From assembly GCA_016463765.1 (NCBI GenBank), contig JAEMQS010000018.1:1-64000 (forward strand): DNA of 64,000 nucleotides. Reading direction: 5' to 3'. Of this stretch, positions 32,618 through 41,533 are shown piece after piece; the first letter of the stretch is position 1; each line of letters begins with the position of its first letter. The translations under genes and the position numbers were made by a program. The notes beneath the pieces are model-generated. The model did no database searches and was not told the origin of the DNA. It was given only the letters and a program-made list of their open reading frames with translations. This stretch comes from Solirubrobacteraceae bacterium. GTDB taxonomy: Bacteria; Actinomycetota; Thermoleophilia; Solirubrobacterales; Solirubrobacteraceae.

Positions 32618-33238
32618 ATGTCGACGACCGAACCCCGGCCCATCCGCCGCACGCAGGAGGCACGCACCGCCGAGACGCGGCGCAAGCTGCTCGACGCGAC
32701 GCTCACGAGCCTGCTCGAGGTGGGCTACGCCGGGACGACCACCCGGCGCGTCGCCGAGATCGCCGGGGTCTCCCAGGGCGCGCAGACCCACCACTTCCCG
32801 CGCCGGGTCGACCTCGTCGGCGCGGCGCTCGAACAGGCGGCCGACCAGCGCATCGCCGACCTGCGCGCACGCATGGCCGACCTCCCCACCGAGCGGCGAG
32901 AGCGCACCCGCGCGATCCTCGACCTCATCTGGGAGGACTTCGGCAGCCCGATCTTCACCATCTTCGTGAAGCTCTGGGTCGCCGCCGCCGACGACCGCGA
33001 GCTCTACGACCGGCTCGTCCCGCTCGAGCGCCAGCTCTCCCGGGAGATCGCGGCGGTGGTCCCCGACCTCGCAGGCGACGACCCGCGGCCCGAGGACCTC
33101 AACGCGCGCGTGAACCTCGCGCTCTCAGCCCTGCGCGGCCTGGCCCTCTCCCAGGCCTTCGAGCCGACCGCCCGCGAGCCGCGCGACCCGTGGCCCGACG
33201 CCCGGCCGGTCCTCGAGCGGATCCTGCTCGGCGACTGA
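32618..33238 (+). CDS. TetR family transcriptional regulator
   Basis: A 206-residue TetR regulator. After a basic N-terminus, the helix-turn-helix is TTRRVAEIAGVSQGAQTHHFP (residues about 42-62). The C-terminal ligand domain includes LIWEDFGSPIFTIFVKLWVAAADD. It is divergent from the LCAD/IVD-type acyl-CoA dehydrogenase. The 62-bp gap contains the palindrome AGATATCT (32589-32596) and a looser dyad TAC-N14-GTA just before it, candidate operator parts. The likely ligand is an acyl-CoA, by analogy with other regulators next to ACAD genes. Confidence 0.88.
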   Translation: MSTTEPRPIRRTQEARTAETRRKLLDATLTSLLEVGYAGTTTRRVAEIAGVSQGAQTHHFPRRVDLVGAALEQAADQRIADLRARMADLPTERRERTRAILDLIWEDFGSPIFTIFVKLWVAAADDRELYDRLVPLERQLSREIAAVVPDLAGDDPRPEDLNARVNLALSALRGLALSQAFEPTAREPRDPWPDARPVLERILLGD

Positions 33239-33244
33239 GCCGCG

Positions 33245-34561
33245 TCAGCGGCGCCGCAGCTCGCGCCACTCGTCGATCGCGTGCTCCTCGCGGAGCATGT
33301 CGGTCCCGGAGTCGTCGAAGTCGAGGTCGTGGGCGGCGTCCGAGCACCAGAAGCGCGGGTGGCGGTCGAGCCAGCGCTGCGCGTCGGCCTGGCCGATCTC
33401 GATGAGCGCCGAGGCGAAGTCGGGGTCGAACAGCACAAAGCTCATGAGCTCACCGCGGCGGCCGCCGTCCAGCAGCCGGGAGAGCAGCGGGAAGTCCGGG
33501 TCGCGCAGCGCCCGCAGGCCGCCGTACTTCTCGTCGAGGATGCGCTCGGCGACGTCGGCGAGCGTCGTGCGCGTCTCGGGCGCGACGAGCGCGTAGGAGA
33601 TCTTGCGGTACGACGGCCGGCCGCGGGCGTTGCGGTACGCCCGTGCGGACGACGACATCCCGCCGATGCTGTCGGCGAAGAACGAGTTGATCGCCGCGAG
33701 CTGGTGCAGGTCGTCGGCGATCTGGTCGACCATCAGGCCGTCGAGCACGTTCGCGAGCACGTCGGTCATCCGCGGGCGCCGGGCGAGTTCCTCCTCCGGC
33801 GGTGTGGCGAACGGCTTGAAGCCGATCACGATCACCCGGTCGGCACCCAGGGCGAGCGCGGGTGCCAGCGGCGTGTTCAGGCGCGTGGCCCCGTCGATGT
33901 AGTGGCCCGCCGCACGCGCCGGGCGTGTGACCTCCACGGGAGGGAACAGGAGCGGCATGGCCGCGGACGCGCGGACGTGCTGCCCGGACAGCGTCACCTT
34001 CTGGAAGCGGATGCCGTCGGTGCTCTTGTTGCGCGGCGCCGGCCCGCGCCGCTCGACGAACGCCGTGGGGCGTCCGGTCGACAGCGACGTCGCGACGACG
34101 CACACCGCGTCGAGCGTGCCGTTGCGGACGTTGCGGTGCAGCGCCATCCAGTCGATCCACTTCTCGAGGCTCGACGCCATCGGGCGCGGATCGAGCAGCG
34201 ACGCCAGGCGCACCCCGGGCACCCCGAGTGCCTCGGCCACGCCGCGCGCCGCGGACACGGCCAGGCCGGGGCCGAGCACCGGGCTGATCACGTCGGTCTT
34301 GCGCAGGCTGCGCCAGTGCTCGAGCGAATGGTCCACCTGCTCGTCCATCGGCCGGTGCACCACCGAGGCGGCAGCGGCCGCGTTGATGGCGCCGACGCTC
34401 GTGCCGCAGATGACCGACACCTTCTCCCCGCGCGCCTCGAGCGCCGGGAGCAGCACGGACAGCGCGCCCGCCTCATAGGCGCCGCGCGCTCCTCCTCCGG
34501 GCAGGACGAGCGCCACCTTGGGCGCAGTGCCGTTGCTCTCCATCGCCATCCGGTCAGGCAT
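33245..34561 (-). CDS. patatin-like phospholipase
   Basis: A 438-residue patatin-domain protein. The oxyanion-hole loop is PGGGARGAYEAG (21-32), the nucleophile is Ser55 in GTSVGAIN, and the Asp of the Ser-Asp dyad is in YIDGATR. A C-terminal extension of about 150 residues (YRKISYALVAPETRTTLADV onward) is characteristic of a bacterial patatin subgroup with unknown partners. No signal peptide is seen, so it is probably a cytoplasmic or peripheral lipid acyl hydrolase. Start ATG 34561 is the first in a plausible context; ATG 34549 is also possible. It converges on the TetR gene with a 6-bp gap. Confidence 0.9.
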   Translation of the reverse strand: MPDRMAMESNGTAPKVALVLPGGGARGAYEAGALSVLLPALEARGEKVSVICGTSVGAINAAAAASVVHRPMDEQVDHSLEHWRSLRKTDVISPVLGPGLAVSAARGVAEALGVPGVRLASLLDPRPMASSLEKWIDWMALHRNVRNGTLDAVCVVATSLSTGRPTAFVERRGPAPRNKSTDGIRFQKVTLSGQHVRASAAMPLLFPPVEVTRPARAAGHYIDGATRLNTPLAPALALGADRVIVIGFKPFATPPEEELARRPRMTDVLANVLDGLMVDQIADDLHQLAAINSFFADSIGGMSSSARAYRNARGRPSYRKISYALVAPETRTTLADVAERILDEKYGGLRALRDPDFPLLSRLLDGGRRGELMSFVLFDPDFASALIEIGQADAQRWLDRHPRFWCSDAAHDLDFDDSGTDMLREEHAIDEWRELRRR

Positions 34562-34862
34562 TGTCTCGCGCCCACCCGACGGCGCTAGGTCCGGACGGTC
34601 CACCCGGCGTGCCGGTGTTTCGACATCGCGTCGAGCCTCGGCCGGAACCCTCCCCGGAAATGGCGAGGGCGCCTCCGAAGAGGCGCCCTCGTTGCGTCCT
34701 TGCCCTCCGAGGCAAGTCCGTCGCATCCAGCCGATCCCCAGCGGCCGTGATGCGAACCCTGTCCGAGGTGCCTATCGGGCGGCGCGCCTGAGGACCCAAG
34801 GCCGCCCGCGATCGGTTCGTACACACGTCCACGAAACGGCCTGGGGGCCCGCAGCGCGGGCG
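34562..34862. other. intergenic region with two hairpins
   Basis: This 301-bp stretch lies between the phzF-like stop and the patatin start, both on the minus strand. I see no convincing gene: short frames on both strands have no family features. It contains the hairpin at 34664-34691 and a second smaller hairpin at 34699-34716 (CTTGCC, loop CTCCGA, GGCAAG). The part adjacent to the patatin gene presumably holds its promoter, but no clear -10/-35 pair stands out. Confidence 0.5.
34664..34691 (-). terminator. 12-bp hairpin terminator after phzF-like gene
   Basis: A perfect 12-bp stem (34664-34675 CGAGGGCGCCTC and 34680-34691) is closed by a CGAA loop (TTCG on the minus strand, a very stable tetraloop). 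On the minus strand it is followed by CCATTTCC. It lies 170 bp after the phzF-like stop codon and 100 bp before the patatin start. Confidence 0.7.
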
Positions 34863-35714
34863 TCAGACGGCGAGGGTCGCGTCGGCGACGACGACCACGT
34901 CGCCGCCCACCCGGACCAGGTCGCCCGCGATCTCGGCGGAGAGCCGCGACGGGCGGGCCATCTCCACGCCCTGGTCGATCTCGATCGACGACGCCACGCC
35001 CGAGCGGTGCAGCAGCGCGACGAGCGGCCCGGCGGCCGAGCCGGTCGCCGGATCCTCGACCACGAGGCCCCGGTCGAGGTAGAACGACCGGGCCCTGACC
35101 CGCCCGGCGTCCCCGACGGCGGCGACGTACGCCACGATCGCCCCGAGCTCGTCGAGCAGTCCACCGAGTGCCCCGGCCTCGAGCTTCAACCGCGGCAGCA
35201 GCTTCCCGCCGCGCACGAGCACCAGCAGGTGGGGCGCGCCGGTGGAGGCCACCTGCGGCGGCAGCTCGGCCACGAGGTCCGCCGCCGTGAGGCCCAGTGC
35301 ACCCGCGACGCGTTCGGGGTCGGGCGTCGCGCCGTAGTGAACCGGTCCCTGCAGCATGGTCGCGTGCGCCGTGACGCCGCTCAGCTCCACCTCGACGGGC
35401 TGCAGGCCCGCCCGCGTCTGCTGGACGTAACGGGCCGTCCGTACGCCTGACTTCCGGGCATGGGCGACCGCGGTGCCGAGCGACGGGTGGCCGGCGAACG
35501 GCATCTCCCCAGGCGGCGAGAAGATCCGGTTGCGGTAGTCGGCGCCCTCGACGGTGGCCCGCTGGATGAACGTCGTCTCCGAGAGCCGCGTCTCGCGGGC
35601 GAGCGCGAGCATGAACGCGTCGGTGAGCTCGTCGGCGTCGTGGATGACCGCGAGACCGTTGCCCGTCAGGGGCCGCGACGTGAAGACGTCCAGCCAGGTG
35701 ACCGCCCGGCGCAC
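34863..35714 (-). CDS. PhzF family isomerase/epimerase
   Basis: A 283-residue protein of the diaminopimelate-epimerase-like PhzF fold. The start GTG 35714 gives VRRAVTWLDVFTSRPLTGNG, matching the family opening (VDVFTxxPLxGN). The conserved acidic residue sits in LARETRLSETTF, and the anion-binding DPATGSAAG block is present near residue 225. The frame is open further upstream, but that overlaps the acidic-protein gene. It lies 22 bp downstream of that gene. In PhzF the fold catalyses a 1,3-hydrogen shift; the substrate here is unknown and there are no phenazine genes nearby. Confidence 0.87.
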   Translation of the reverse strand: MRRAVTWLDVFTSRPLTGNGLAVIHDADELTDAFMLALARETRLSETTFIQRATVEGADYRNRIFSPPGEMPFAGHPSLGTAVAHARKSGVRTARYVQQTRAGLQPVEVELSGVTAHATMLQGPVHYGATPDPERVAGALGLTAADLVAELPPQVASTGAPHLLVLVRGGKLLPRLKLEAGALGGLLDELGAIVAYVAAVGDAGRVRARSFYLDRGLVVEDPATGSAAGPLVALLHRSGVASSIEIDQGVEMARPSRLSAEIAGDLVRVGGDVVVVADATLAV

Positions 35715-35736
35715 GTTCAGAACGCCGTGGACGGGG

Positions 35737-36312
35737 TCATCCGTCGAAGTCGAAGTCGCGAGGCGGCTTCTGCTCGAACCACAGCCGGTCGTGCTCCGGG
35801 GTCTCCTGGAGGAAGTCCGGGGTCTCCTCCAGGACGTCCTCGGCCTCGTCATCCGGGGCCACGACGTCGGGATCGGGCTTGACCTCCGTCTCGGCGAGGT
35901 GCTCCTCGACCGAGAACTCGACCGTCGGCTGGGCCAGGTGGTCGGGCAGCGGCTCGTCGAGCGGCACCTCCGCAACGGGCTCGGGCTCAGGCTCGGGCTC
36001 GGGCGGCAGTTCCGGCTCCGGCTCCGGCTCCGGCTCCGGGAAGGCCTCCGGCGCCTCGGCGGGGAGTTCCACGTCGGCGACAGGTTCGGGCTCGGGCGGG
36101 AGCAGCGGTTCCGGCGCGGGCTCGAGCTCCGGCTCGGCGATCGGCACGTCGGCCGGCGCGGGCACAGCCGCCTCGGGGTCTTCGGCGTGGTCCCCCGTCC
36201 GGCGGACGGGGCCGAGAGCCTCCTGCTCCAAGCGCTGAATCTCAGACGGGTCCCCGCCGTGTTTGCGCTTGAGCTCGAGGTGCTCTCGGATGGCGTCGTC
36301 GAGCAGGCCCAT
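35737..36312 (-). CDS. acidic Pro-Glu-rich disordered protein
   Basis: A 191-residue protein. The ordered N-terminus [20 protein letters not shown] is a predicted amphipathic helix. Residues about 45-150 are a low-complexity acidic region with many PEPEPEP-type runs. The C-terminus ends [13 protein letters not shown], with aromatic and acidic residues. I recall similar N-terminal helices in unannotated Thermoleophilia proteins. It shares no similarity with known enzymes and is probably intrinsically disordered. It lies between the GGDEF cyclase and phzF-like genes on the same strand, 15 bp after the cyclase gene end. Confidence 0.7.
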   Translation of the reverse strand: MGLLDDAIREHLELKRKHGGDPSEIQRLEQEALGPVRRTGDHAEDPEAAVPAPADVPIAEPELEPAPEPLLPPEPEPVADVELPAEAPEAFPEPEPEPEPELPPEPEPEPEPVAEVPLDEPLPDHLAQPTVEFSVEEHLAETEVKPDPDVVAPDDEAEDVLEETPDFLQETPEHDRLWFEQKPPRDFDFDG

Positions 36313-36327
36313 TGGAACGGCTAAAGC

Positions 36328-38226
36328 CTACTCGGCGGGCACCGCGCCCGCGACGACGGCCCGTGCCGTCCGGTTCTTGCCGTCTCGCTTGGCCCGATAC
36401 AGCGCGGCATCCGCGCCGGCGACGAGCGAGCCGCCGTCCTCCGCCGTGGCGGGCACCGCGGACACGCCGAGGCTCGTCGTCACCCGCAGCGCGCCGTCGC
36501 CCTCCAGGCGTGGGACGCGCAGCGCCTCGACGCCTCGGCGCACGCGCTCGGCGAGCTCGTACGCCCCGTCGAGATCGGCGCCCGGGAGGATCACCGCGAG
36601 CTCCTCACCGCCGTAGCGGGCGGGAATGTCGATGTCGCGGCAGGCACGCCGCACCGCGCGCGCGACTTCGCGCAGCACGACGTCACCCTGCCGGTGGCCG
36701 TACTCGTCGTTGACGGCCTTGAAGTCGTCGAGGTCCAGCAGCACGAGGCCCAGCGGCTGTCCGAGCCGCATCGCGCGCTCCACCTCTGCCGCGAGCGCCT
36801 CGTCGAAGCGACGGCGGTTGGCCAGGCGGGTCAGCGGGTCGGTGACCGACTGCCGCGCGACCGCCTCGTGGCGGCCCACGTTCTCCACCGACACCGCCGC
36901 CTGCGCGGCGAGGTAGTGGAAGAGCTCGGTCTCGGCGAGGCTGAAGGGCCGTCCGGTGCGGCCGACCGACACGACGCCGGCCACCTCGGAGACCTGGCCG
37001 TCGGTCTCGTGCACCCGCAGCGGATGCGCAAGGGCGACCGAGCCGGGTGCGGCCACCGTCTGCGGGCGCCCGGCCTGCAGCGCGCGGCTCTCGGCCTGGC
37101 GCACGGTGTCGCCCAACCCGTCGCCAAGCCCCACGCGCGCCGCCTCGTGCAGCTCGCCCTCGCTGTCGCGCACGATCACGCGCCCCGCGTCGGCGTCGAC
37201 CCCCTCGACCGCCGTCTCGACGACGAGCTGGAGCAGCGCCTCCGCGTCGAGGTTCGAGCCGACGGCCTGCCCGAGCCGCCGCATGGAGCTCTGCACCCGC
37301 TCGCGCTCACGCTGGAGCTCGGCGAGCCGCACCTGGAGCTGCTCGGCCATCTTGTTGAACTCGTGGCCGAGCTCGGCGAACTCGTCGTTGCCGACCGTCG
37401 GCACCCGGGCGTCGAGATCCCCGCCGCCGAGGCGTCGCGCCGCCGACAGCACGCCGCCGATCTGCTGCTGCAGCGAGCGGGACACCACGAGCGCGAAGAC
37501 GAACGCGAGGATGAAGAACCCACCCAGGAGCATGGCCGCGAGCAGCCTGCTGCGCGTGATGTCGTCGGCGGTCGCGCCTGTCGCCGCGAGGGTCACGACG
37601 CGGGTGCGCTCACCGAGGAACCCGGCAGCCCCGAACGACGCGGCCCGGTAGTCCTCGGCGCCGATCGTCAGATCGCCTTCGTCGGGAAGGTCGGTCCGCG
37701 CCGCCGCGGGGATGGAGGCGCCCAGCACCTCCCGGTCGGACAGGACGACGACCTCGCCGTCGACCAGGCTCGCCGCCTCGCCCGCGAACTCCGCCGCCTC
37801 CTCGACGGACACCTGGAGCTCGCCGGCCGGTTGATTGTCGGCGGTCATCAGCCTCGCCGCCGCGGGCGCGGTGGCCGTCCGACTGCCGACGTCCACGTAC
37901 GCCGCGCCGTCACGAGCGATGACGATCCGGCGCGCGCGGCGGCTGTCCAGCAGCTCGAACGCGCGGTCGCGCGCGGCCTCGGCGTCGTCCTCCTGCAGCG
38001 CGGTCGCGAGCTGGCGGTCGGCCGCGATCTGGGTCGCCGCCGTCTGGGCCCGGTCCCGCGCCGCGCGGAAGAGGTTGATCTCGACCTCCTGCTGCGCCGC
38101 GAGGCTCGCGTCCGCCTTGCCGGTCTCGTTGTCCTCGATGAGCTGGAACAGCACGAAGCCGACGATCGCCATCGGCAGGATGACGATCGCGACGAAGAAG
38201 CCGGTGAGACGCTGGCGAAAGCTCAC
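36328..38226 (-). CDS. membrane diguanylate cyclase (HAMP-GAF-GGDEF)
   Basis: A 632-residue sensor cyclase. A first membrane helix (LTGFFVAIVILPMAIVGFVLF) is followed by an extracytoplasmic sensor region of about 200 residues. Then come a second helix (LLAAMLLGGFFILAFVFALVV), a HAMP linker (LSAARRLGGGDLDARVPTVG), a coiled coil, a GAF domain and a C-terminal GGDEF domain. The active-site motif is YGGEEL, a functional GGEEF-type variant. RDID five residues upstream matches the inhibitory RxxD site, so product feedback is expected. GTG 38226 is chosen because it starts just before the first helix; the frame extends to 39843 as an antisense artefact. Confidence 0.9.
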   Translation of the reverse strand: MSFRQRLTGFFVAIVILPMAIVGFVLFQLIEDNETGKADASLAAQQEVEINLFRAARDRAQTAATQIAADRQLATALQEDDAEAARDRAFELLDSRRARRIVIARDGAAYVDVGSRTATAPAAARLMTADNQPAGELQVSVEEAAEFAGEAASLVDGEVVVLSDREVLGASIPAAARTDLPDEGDLTIGAEDYRAASFGAAGFLGERTRVVTLAATGATADDITRSRLLAAMLLGGFFILAFVFALVVSRSLQQQIGGVLSAARRLGGGDLDARVPTVGNDEFAELGHEFNKMAEQLQVRLAELQRERERVQSSMRRLGQAVGSNLDAEALLQLVVETAVEGVDADAGRVIVRDSEGELHEAARVGLGDGLGDTVRQAESRALQAGRPQTVAAPGSVALAHPLRVHETDGQVSEVAGVVSVGRTGRPFSLAETELFHYLAAQAAVSVENVGRHEAVARQSVTDPLTRLANRRRFDEALAAEVERAMRLGQPLGLVLLDLDDFKAVNDEYGHRQGDVVLREVARAVRRACRDIDIPARYGGEELAVILPGADLDGAYELAERVRRGVEALRVPRLEGDGALRVTTSLGVSAVPATAEDGGSLVAGADAALYRAKRDGKNRTARAVVAGAVPAE

Positions 38227-38301
38227 GGAGAACCCAGATCCCAGAGTACCTCCGCAGCCAGCCGTCCCGGCGCAGCGGGCGCGGTACACTGGTCGCCGCG
38301 T

Positions 38302-38374
<73 letters not shown>

Positions 38375-38379
38375 TCGAC

Positions 38380-38409
38380 ACGAAGGCCCCGCGACCGCGG
38401 GGCCTTCGT
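38380..38409 (+). terminator. terminator after tRNA-Ala(CGC)
   Basis: A 13-bp perfect stem (38380-38392 ACGAAGGCCCCGC, 38397-38409) with a 4-nt loop lies 5 bp after the tRNA 3' end and is followed by CGTTCC. It is a strong intrinsic-type hairpin for the tRNA transcript. Confidence 0.85.
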
Positions 38410-38493
38410 CGTTCCGGGGCCGACAGATCGTGCGGCGTGCGGCGCGCCCGATCGGAGTAGCGTCACCAGTCCGCGGCGGTTGCGCCTCGGACC

Positions 38494-39918
38494 ATGCGTC
38501 TGCTCTCCCCCCACCCGGCAGCGATGACCTCGACGCTCGCCGCGTTGATGATCGTGCTCGGGCCGAGCGTCGCACACGGACAGAGCGCATCGCAGACCCT
38601 CGGTGCCCTCGCCCAGCTCAGCGGGACGAACGGCTGCCTGGTGGACCGCTCGTCCACCCGCGACGACTGCGCGCCGACACGTGCGTTGCTCGGCCCCGGC
38701 CCGTTCCTGGGTTCGCGTGCCGTGGCGATCAGCCCCGACGGCAGGCAGGTCTATGTCGCCTCCTCGACGAGCGACGCGGTCGCGATCCTGCGCCGCAACG
38801 CCCGCACCGGGGTCCTCACCCAGGCCTCCGGCAAGGCGGGGTGCATCGCGGAGAAGGGCGCCCAGGGCTGCGCCTGGGCGCGCGGCCTGAACGGCCCGAA
38901 CTCGGTCGCCGTGAGCCCTGACGGCCGCAACGTGTACGTGACGTCGCGCAACAGCGACGACGTCAGCATCCTGCGCCGCAACGCCTCGACCGGCGCGCTG
39001 ACCCAGCTCTCCGGTGCGGCGGGCTGCATCTCGGGTGTCGCCGCGGTGCCCGGCTGCGCGGCGGGACGCGCGCTCGACGGGCCGGACGTCGTGGCCGTCA
39101 GCCCCGACGGCCGGAACGTCTACGTCGGGTCGTTCTTCGGCAACGCGGTCGTGACCTTCACGCGCGACGCGTCGACCGGCGCCCTCGCACAGCCCGCGGA
39201 CACGACCGGCTGCCTCGCCGCGGCGACCGCCGGCTGCGCCACCGGGATCGCGCTCGGCGCGCCCGAGGGCCTGGCGGTCAGCGCCGACGGCGCATCGGTG
39301 TACGTCGCCACGGCCGCGAGCAACGCCGTCCTCACCCTGGCCCGCAACGCGTCGACCGGCGCGCTCACCCAGGCCACCGACGGCACGGGCTGCATCGCCA
39401 ACGCCGTCGTCACCGGCTGCACGACCGGCGTGACCGTCGCCGGTGCGAACGCGCTGGCCGTCAGCCCGGGCGACGACGACGTCTACGCCACCTCGCTGGT
39501 GAGCAACAGCGTGACGTCGTTCACCCGCACCGCCGGCAGCGGGCTGCTGGCCCAGCAGCAGGGCACCTCGGCGTGCGCGATCTACCTGCTCGCCGTCGGC
39601 TGCTCGCTCGCGCGGTCCCTGTCCGCCCCTGAGGGCGTCGCCGTCTCCCCCGACGGCGCGACCGTGTACGCCGCGGCCTACAACTCCGGCACGATCGCAA
39701 CCTTCGTGCGGTCCACCACCGGCGCCCTGAAGCAGCAGTCCGGACGGCTCGGATGCGTCACCGGCAAGGACGAACCGGACTGCGCGACCGGGCGTGCACT
39801 GTCGGGCGTCAGCTCGATCGCGGTCAGCCCGGACGGGCGGCACGTGTACGCCGCCGCCTTCAAGAGCAACGCGCTGACCGTCTTTGCGCGAACCACCACC
39901 ACGAGGACCCGAGAGTGA
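38494..39918 (+). CDS. secreted beta-propeller protein with cysteine-paired repeats
   Basis: A 474-residue exported protein with a signal peptide ending around VAHGQS. About seven repeats of 55-60 residues follow. The core of each is a propeller blade such as VAVSPDGRNVYVTSRNSDDV followed by RNASTGALTQ, and most repeats also have a paired cysteine hairpin (GC...GCATGRAL). This resembles lactonase/YVTN-type beta propellers, with the two cysteines in each insertion probably forming disulfides outside the cell. ATG 38494 is used; ATG 38524 would also give a signal. It overlaps the following sulfatase gene (GTGA), so the two probably form one operon. Confidence 0.8.
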   Translation: MRLLSPHPAAMTSTLAALMIVLGPSVAHGQSASQTLGALAQLSGTNGCLVDRSSTRDDCAPTRALLGPGPFLGSRAVAISPDGRQVYVASSTSDAVAILRRNARTGVLTQASGKAGCIAEKGAQGCAWARGLNGPNSVAVSPDGRNVYVTSRNSDDVSILRRNASTGALTQLSGAAGCISGVAAVPGCAAGRALDGPDVVAVSPDGRNVYVGSFFGNAVVTFTRDASTGALAQPADTTGCLAAATAGCATGIALGAPEGLAVSADGASVYVATAASNAVLTLARNASTGALTQATDGTGCIANAVVTGCTTGVTVAGANALAVSPGDDDVYATSLVSNSVTSFTRTAGSGLLAQQQGTSACAIYLLAVGCSLARSLSAPEGVAVSPDGATVYAAAYNSGTIATFVRSTTGALKQQSGRLGCVTGKDEPDCATGRALSGVSSIAVSPDGRHVYAAAFKSNALTVFARTTTTRTRE

Positions 39919-41522
39919 CCGAGACGCCCGACCCCGACCGGCGGGGCCTCACCCGCGCCGACCTCCTCAAGCGCGCCGCCGCGGCGGGCACGGGGATCAT
40001 CCTCGGCGGGCCCGCGGCGAGCGCCGGGGCACGATCGCGGGGCCGCGCGCCCACCAAGCGCGTCGCGGGCATGAACATCCTGCTGTTCCTCACCGACCAG
40101 CAGCGCTCACTCCAGCACTTCCCGCGCGACTGGGCAAAGCGCAACCTGCCGGGCCTGACGCGGCTGACGAACCGCGGCCTCACGTTCGAGAACGCGTTCA
40201 CCAACGCCTGCATGTGCTCGCCCGCGCGGTCGACGCTGATGTCCGGCTACTTCCCCGCCCAGCACGGCGTGAAGTACACGCTCGAGACGAGCATGCCGTC
40301 GCCGCAGTACCCGCAGGTCGAGCTGGCGACGACGTTCAAGAACCCCGCGTCGGTCGTCGCCGCCGCCGGCTACACGCCCGTCTACAAGGGCAAGTTCCAC
40401 TGCAACAAGCCCGCGAACGGCTCGACCTGGGTCCCGCAGGACGTCAACCAGTACGGCTTCACCCGCTGGAACCCGCCGGACGCGGGCGGCAACCAGTCGA
40501 TCCCCGAGGAGGGCGGCGGCCTCTACGACAACGACGGCCGCTTCATCACCTCACAGGGCACCCCCGACGCGGGCACCGAAGGGGCGCTCCAGTACCTCGA
40601 CTCGGTGGCGGCGCAGAGCCAGCCGTTCTTCATGGTCGTGTCGCTCGTCAACCCGCACGACGTGCTGCTCTATCCGAAGACCTACACCAGCGGCGGGTAC
40701 GACAGCACCTGGCTGGAGGGCGAGATCGAACCCCCGGACACGGTGAACGAGGACCTCTCCACCAAGCCGTCGGTCCAGGCCGAGTTCCGGAAGATCTTCA
40801 ACCTGTCCGGGCCGATCCCGACCCGGCAGATGAAGCGCAACTACCTGAACTTCTACGGCAACCTCATGAAGTCGTCGGACGCGTTCCTCGTGCAGCTGCT
40901 CGACGCTCTGGACCGCAACGGCCTGACGAACGACACGCTCGTCATCGCGACGGCCGACCACGGCGAGATGGGCACCGCGCACGGCGGGATGCGCCAGAAG
41001 AACTTCAACGTCTACGAGGAGGCGACGCACATCCCGCTCGTCTACTCCAACCCGCGTCTGTTCCCGCGCGCGAAGAAAAGCCGGGCGCTCGTGTCGCACG
41101 TCGACTTCCTGCCCACGCTCGCGAGCCTGGTCGACGCGCCGTCCACGGCCCGCGCCGGGTGGGCGGGCAAGGACTACAGCGACATCGTGCTGGGCCGCTC
41201 GTCGAAGGGCGTGCAGGACTACACCGTCTTCACCTACGACGACTACCAGTCCGGGCAGCCGTCGGGTCCGTACCCGAAGCCCCCGAACCACATCGTCAGC
41301 ATCCGCGAGCGCAACTGGAAGATCGCGCGCTACTACGACGTCGCGGGCAAGGAACCCGACCAGTGGGAGCTCTACCACCTGGCGACGGACCCGTACGAGC
41401 GCGTGAACCTCGCGCACAAGGGGCACAAGCGCACACCGGCGCAGCAGCGGGCGTACACCCGGCTGCGCCGCAAGCTCGCCCGGGTGGAGGAGACGCGGCT
41501 GCAGCCGCTGCCGAGCGGGTAG
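39915..41522 (+). CDS. Tat-exported sulfatase
   Basis: A 535-residue sulfatase starting at GTG 39915, overlapping the propeller gene. The N-terminus has a twin-arginine-like export signal (RRGLTRADLLKRAAAAGTG). The active-site motif is CSPAR (C101-R105); the Cys is converted to formylglycine in this family. Metal-binding residues include Asp61-Gln62 (LTDQQR) and ATADHGEMG. The C-terminus WELYHLATDPYERVNLAHK is typical of arylsulfatases. It hydrolyses sulfate esters outside the cell; the exact substrate is unknown. The formylglycine-generating enzyme is not in this window. A short 11-bp gap leads to the cyclase gene. Confidence 0.92.
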   Translation: MTETPDPDRRGLTRADLLKRAAAAGTGIILGGPAASAGARSRGRAPTKRVAGMNILLFLTDQQRSLQHFPRDWAKRNLPGLTRLTNRGLTFENAFTNACMCSPARSTLMSGYFPAQHGVKYTLETSMPSPQYPQVELATTFKNPASVVAAAGYTPVYKGKFHCNKPANGSTWVPQDVNQYGFTRWNPPDAGGNQSIPEEGGGLYDNDGRFITSQGTPDAGTEGALQYLDSVAAQSQPFFMVVSLVNPHDVLLYPKTYTSGGYDSTWLEGEIEPPDTVNEDLSTKPSVQAEFRKIFNLSGPIPTRQMKRNYLNFYGNLMKSSDAFLVQLLDALDRNGLTNDTLVIATADHGEMGTAHGGMRQKNFNVYEEATHIPLVYSNPRLFPRAKKSRALVSHVDFLPTLASLVDAPSTARAGWAGKDYSDIVLGRSSKGVQDYTVFTYDDYQSGQPSGPYPKPPNHIVSIRERNWKIARYYDVAGKEPDQWELYHLATDPYERVNLAHKGHKRTPAQQRAYTRLRRKLARVEETRLQPLPSG

Positions 41523-41533
41523 CGTCCGCGCGC

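Noticed and set aside
34692-34862. Checked for an additional tRNA or riboswitch in the gap between the PhzF-like and patatin genes.
   Set aside because: No cloverleaf with a T-loop could be folded, and no known riboswitch core was recognisable. Only simple hairpins remain.
35960-36060. A run of GGCTCGGGCTC/TCCGGCTCCGGC repeats that looks like a microsatellite.
   Set aside because: It encodes the PEPEPEP acidic region of the 35737-36312 protein with mixed codons, so it is explained by coding rather than a separate repeat element.
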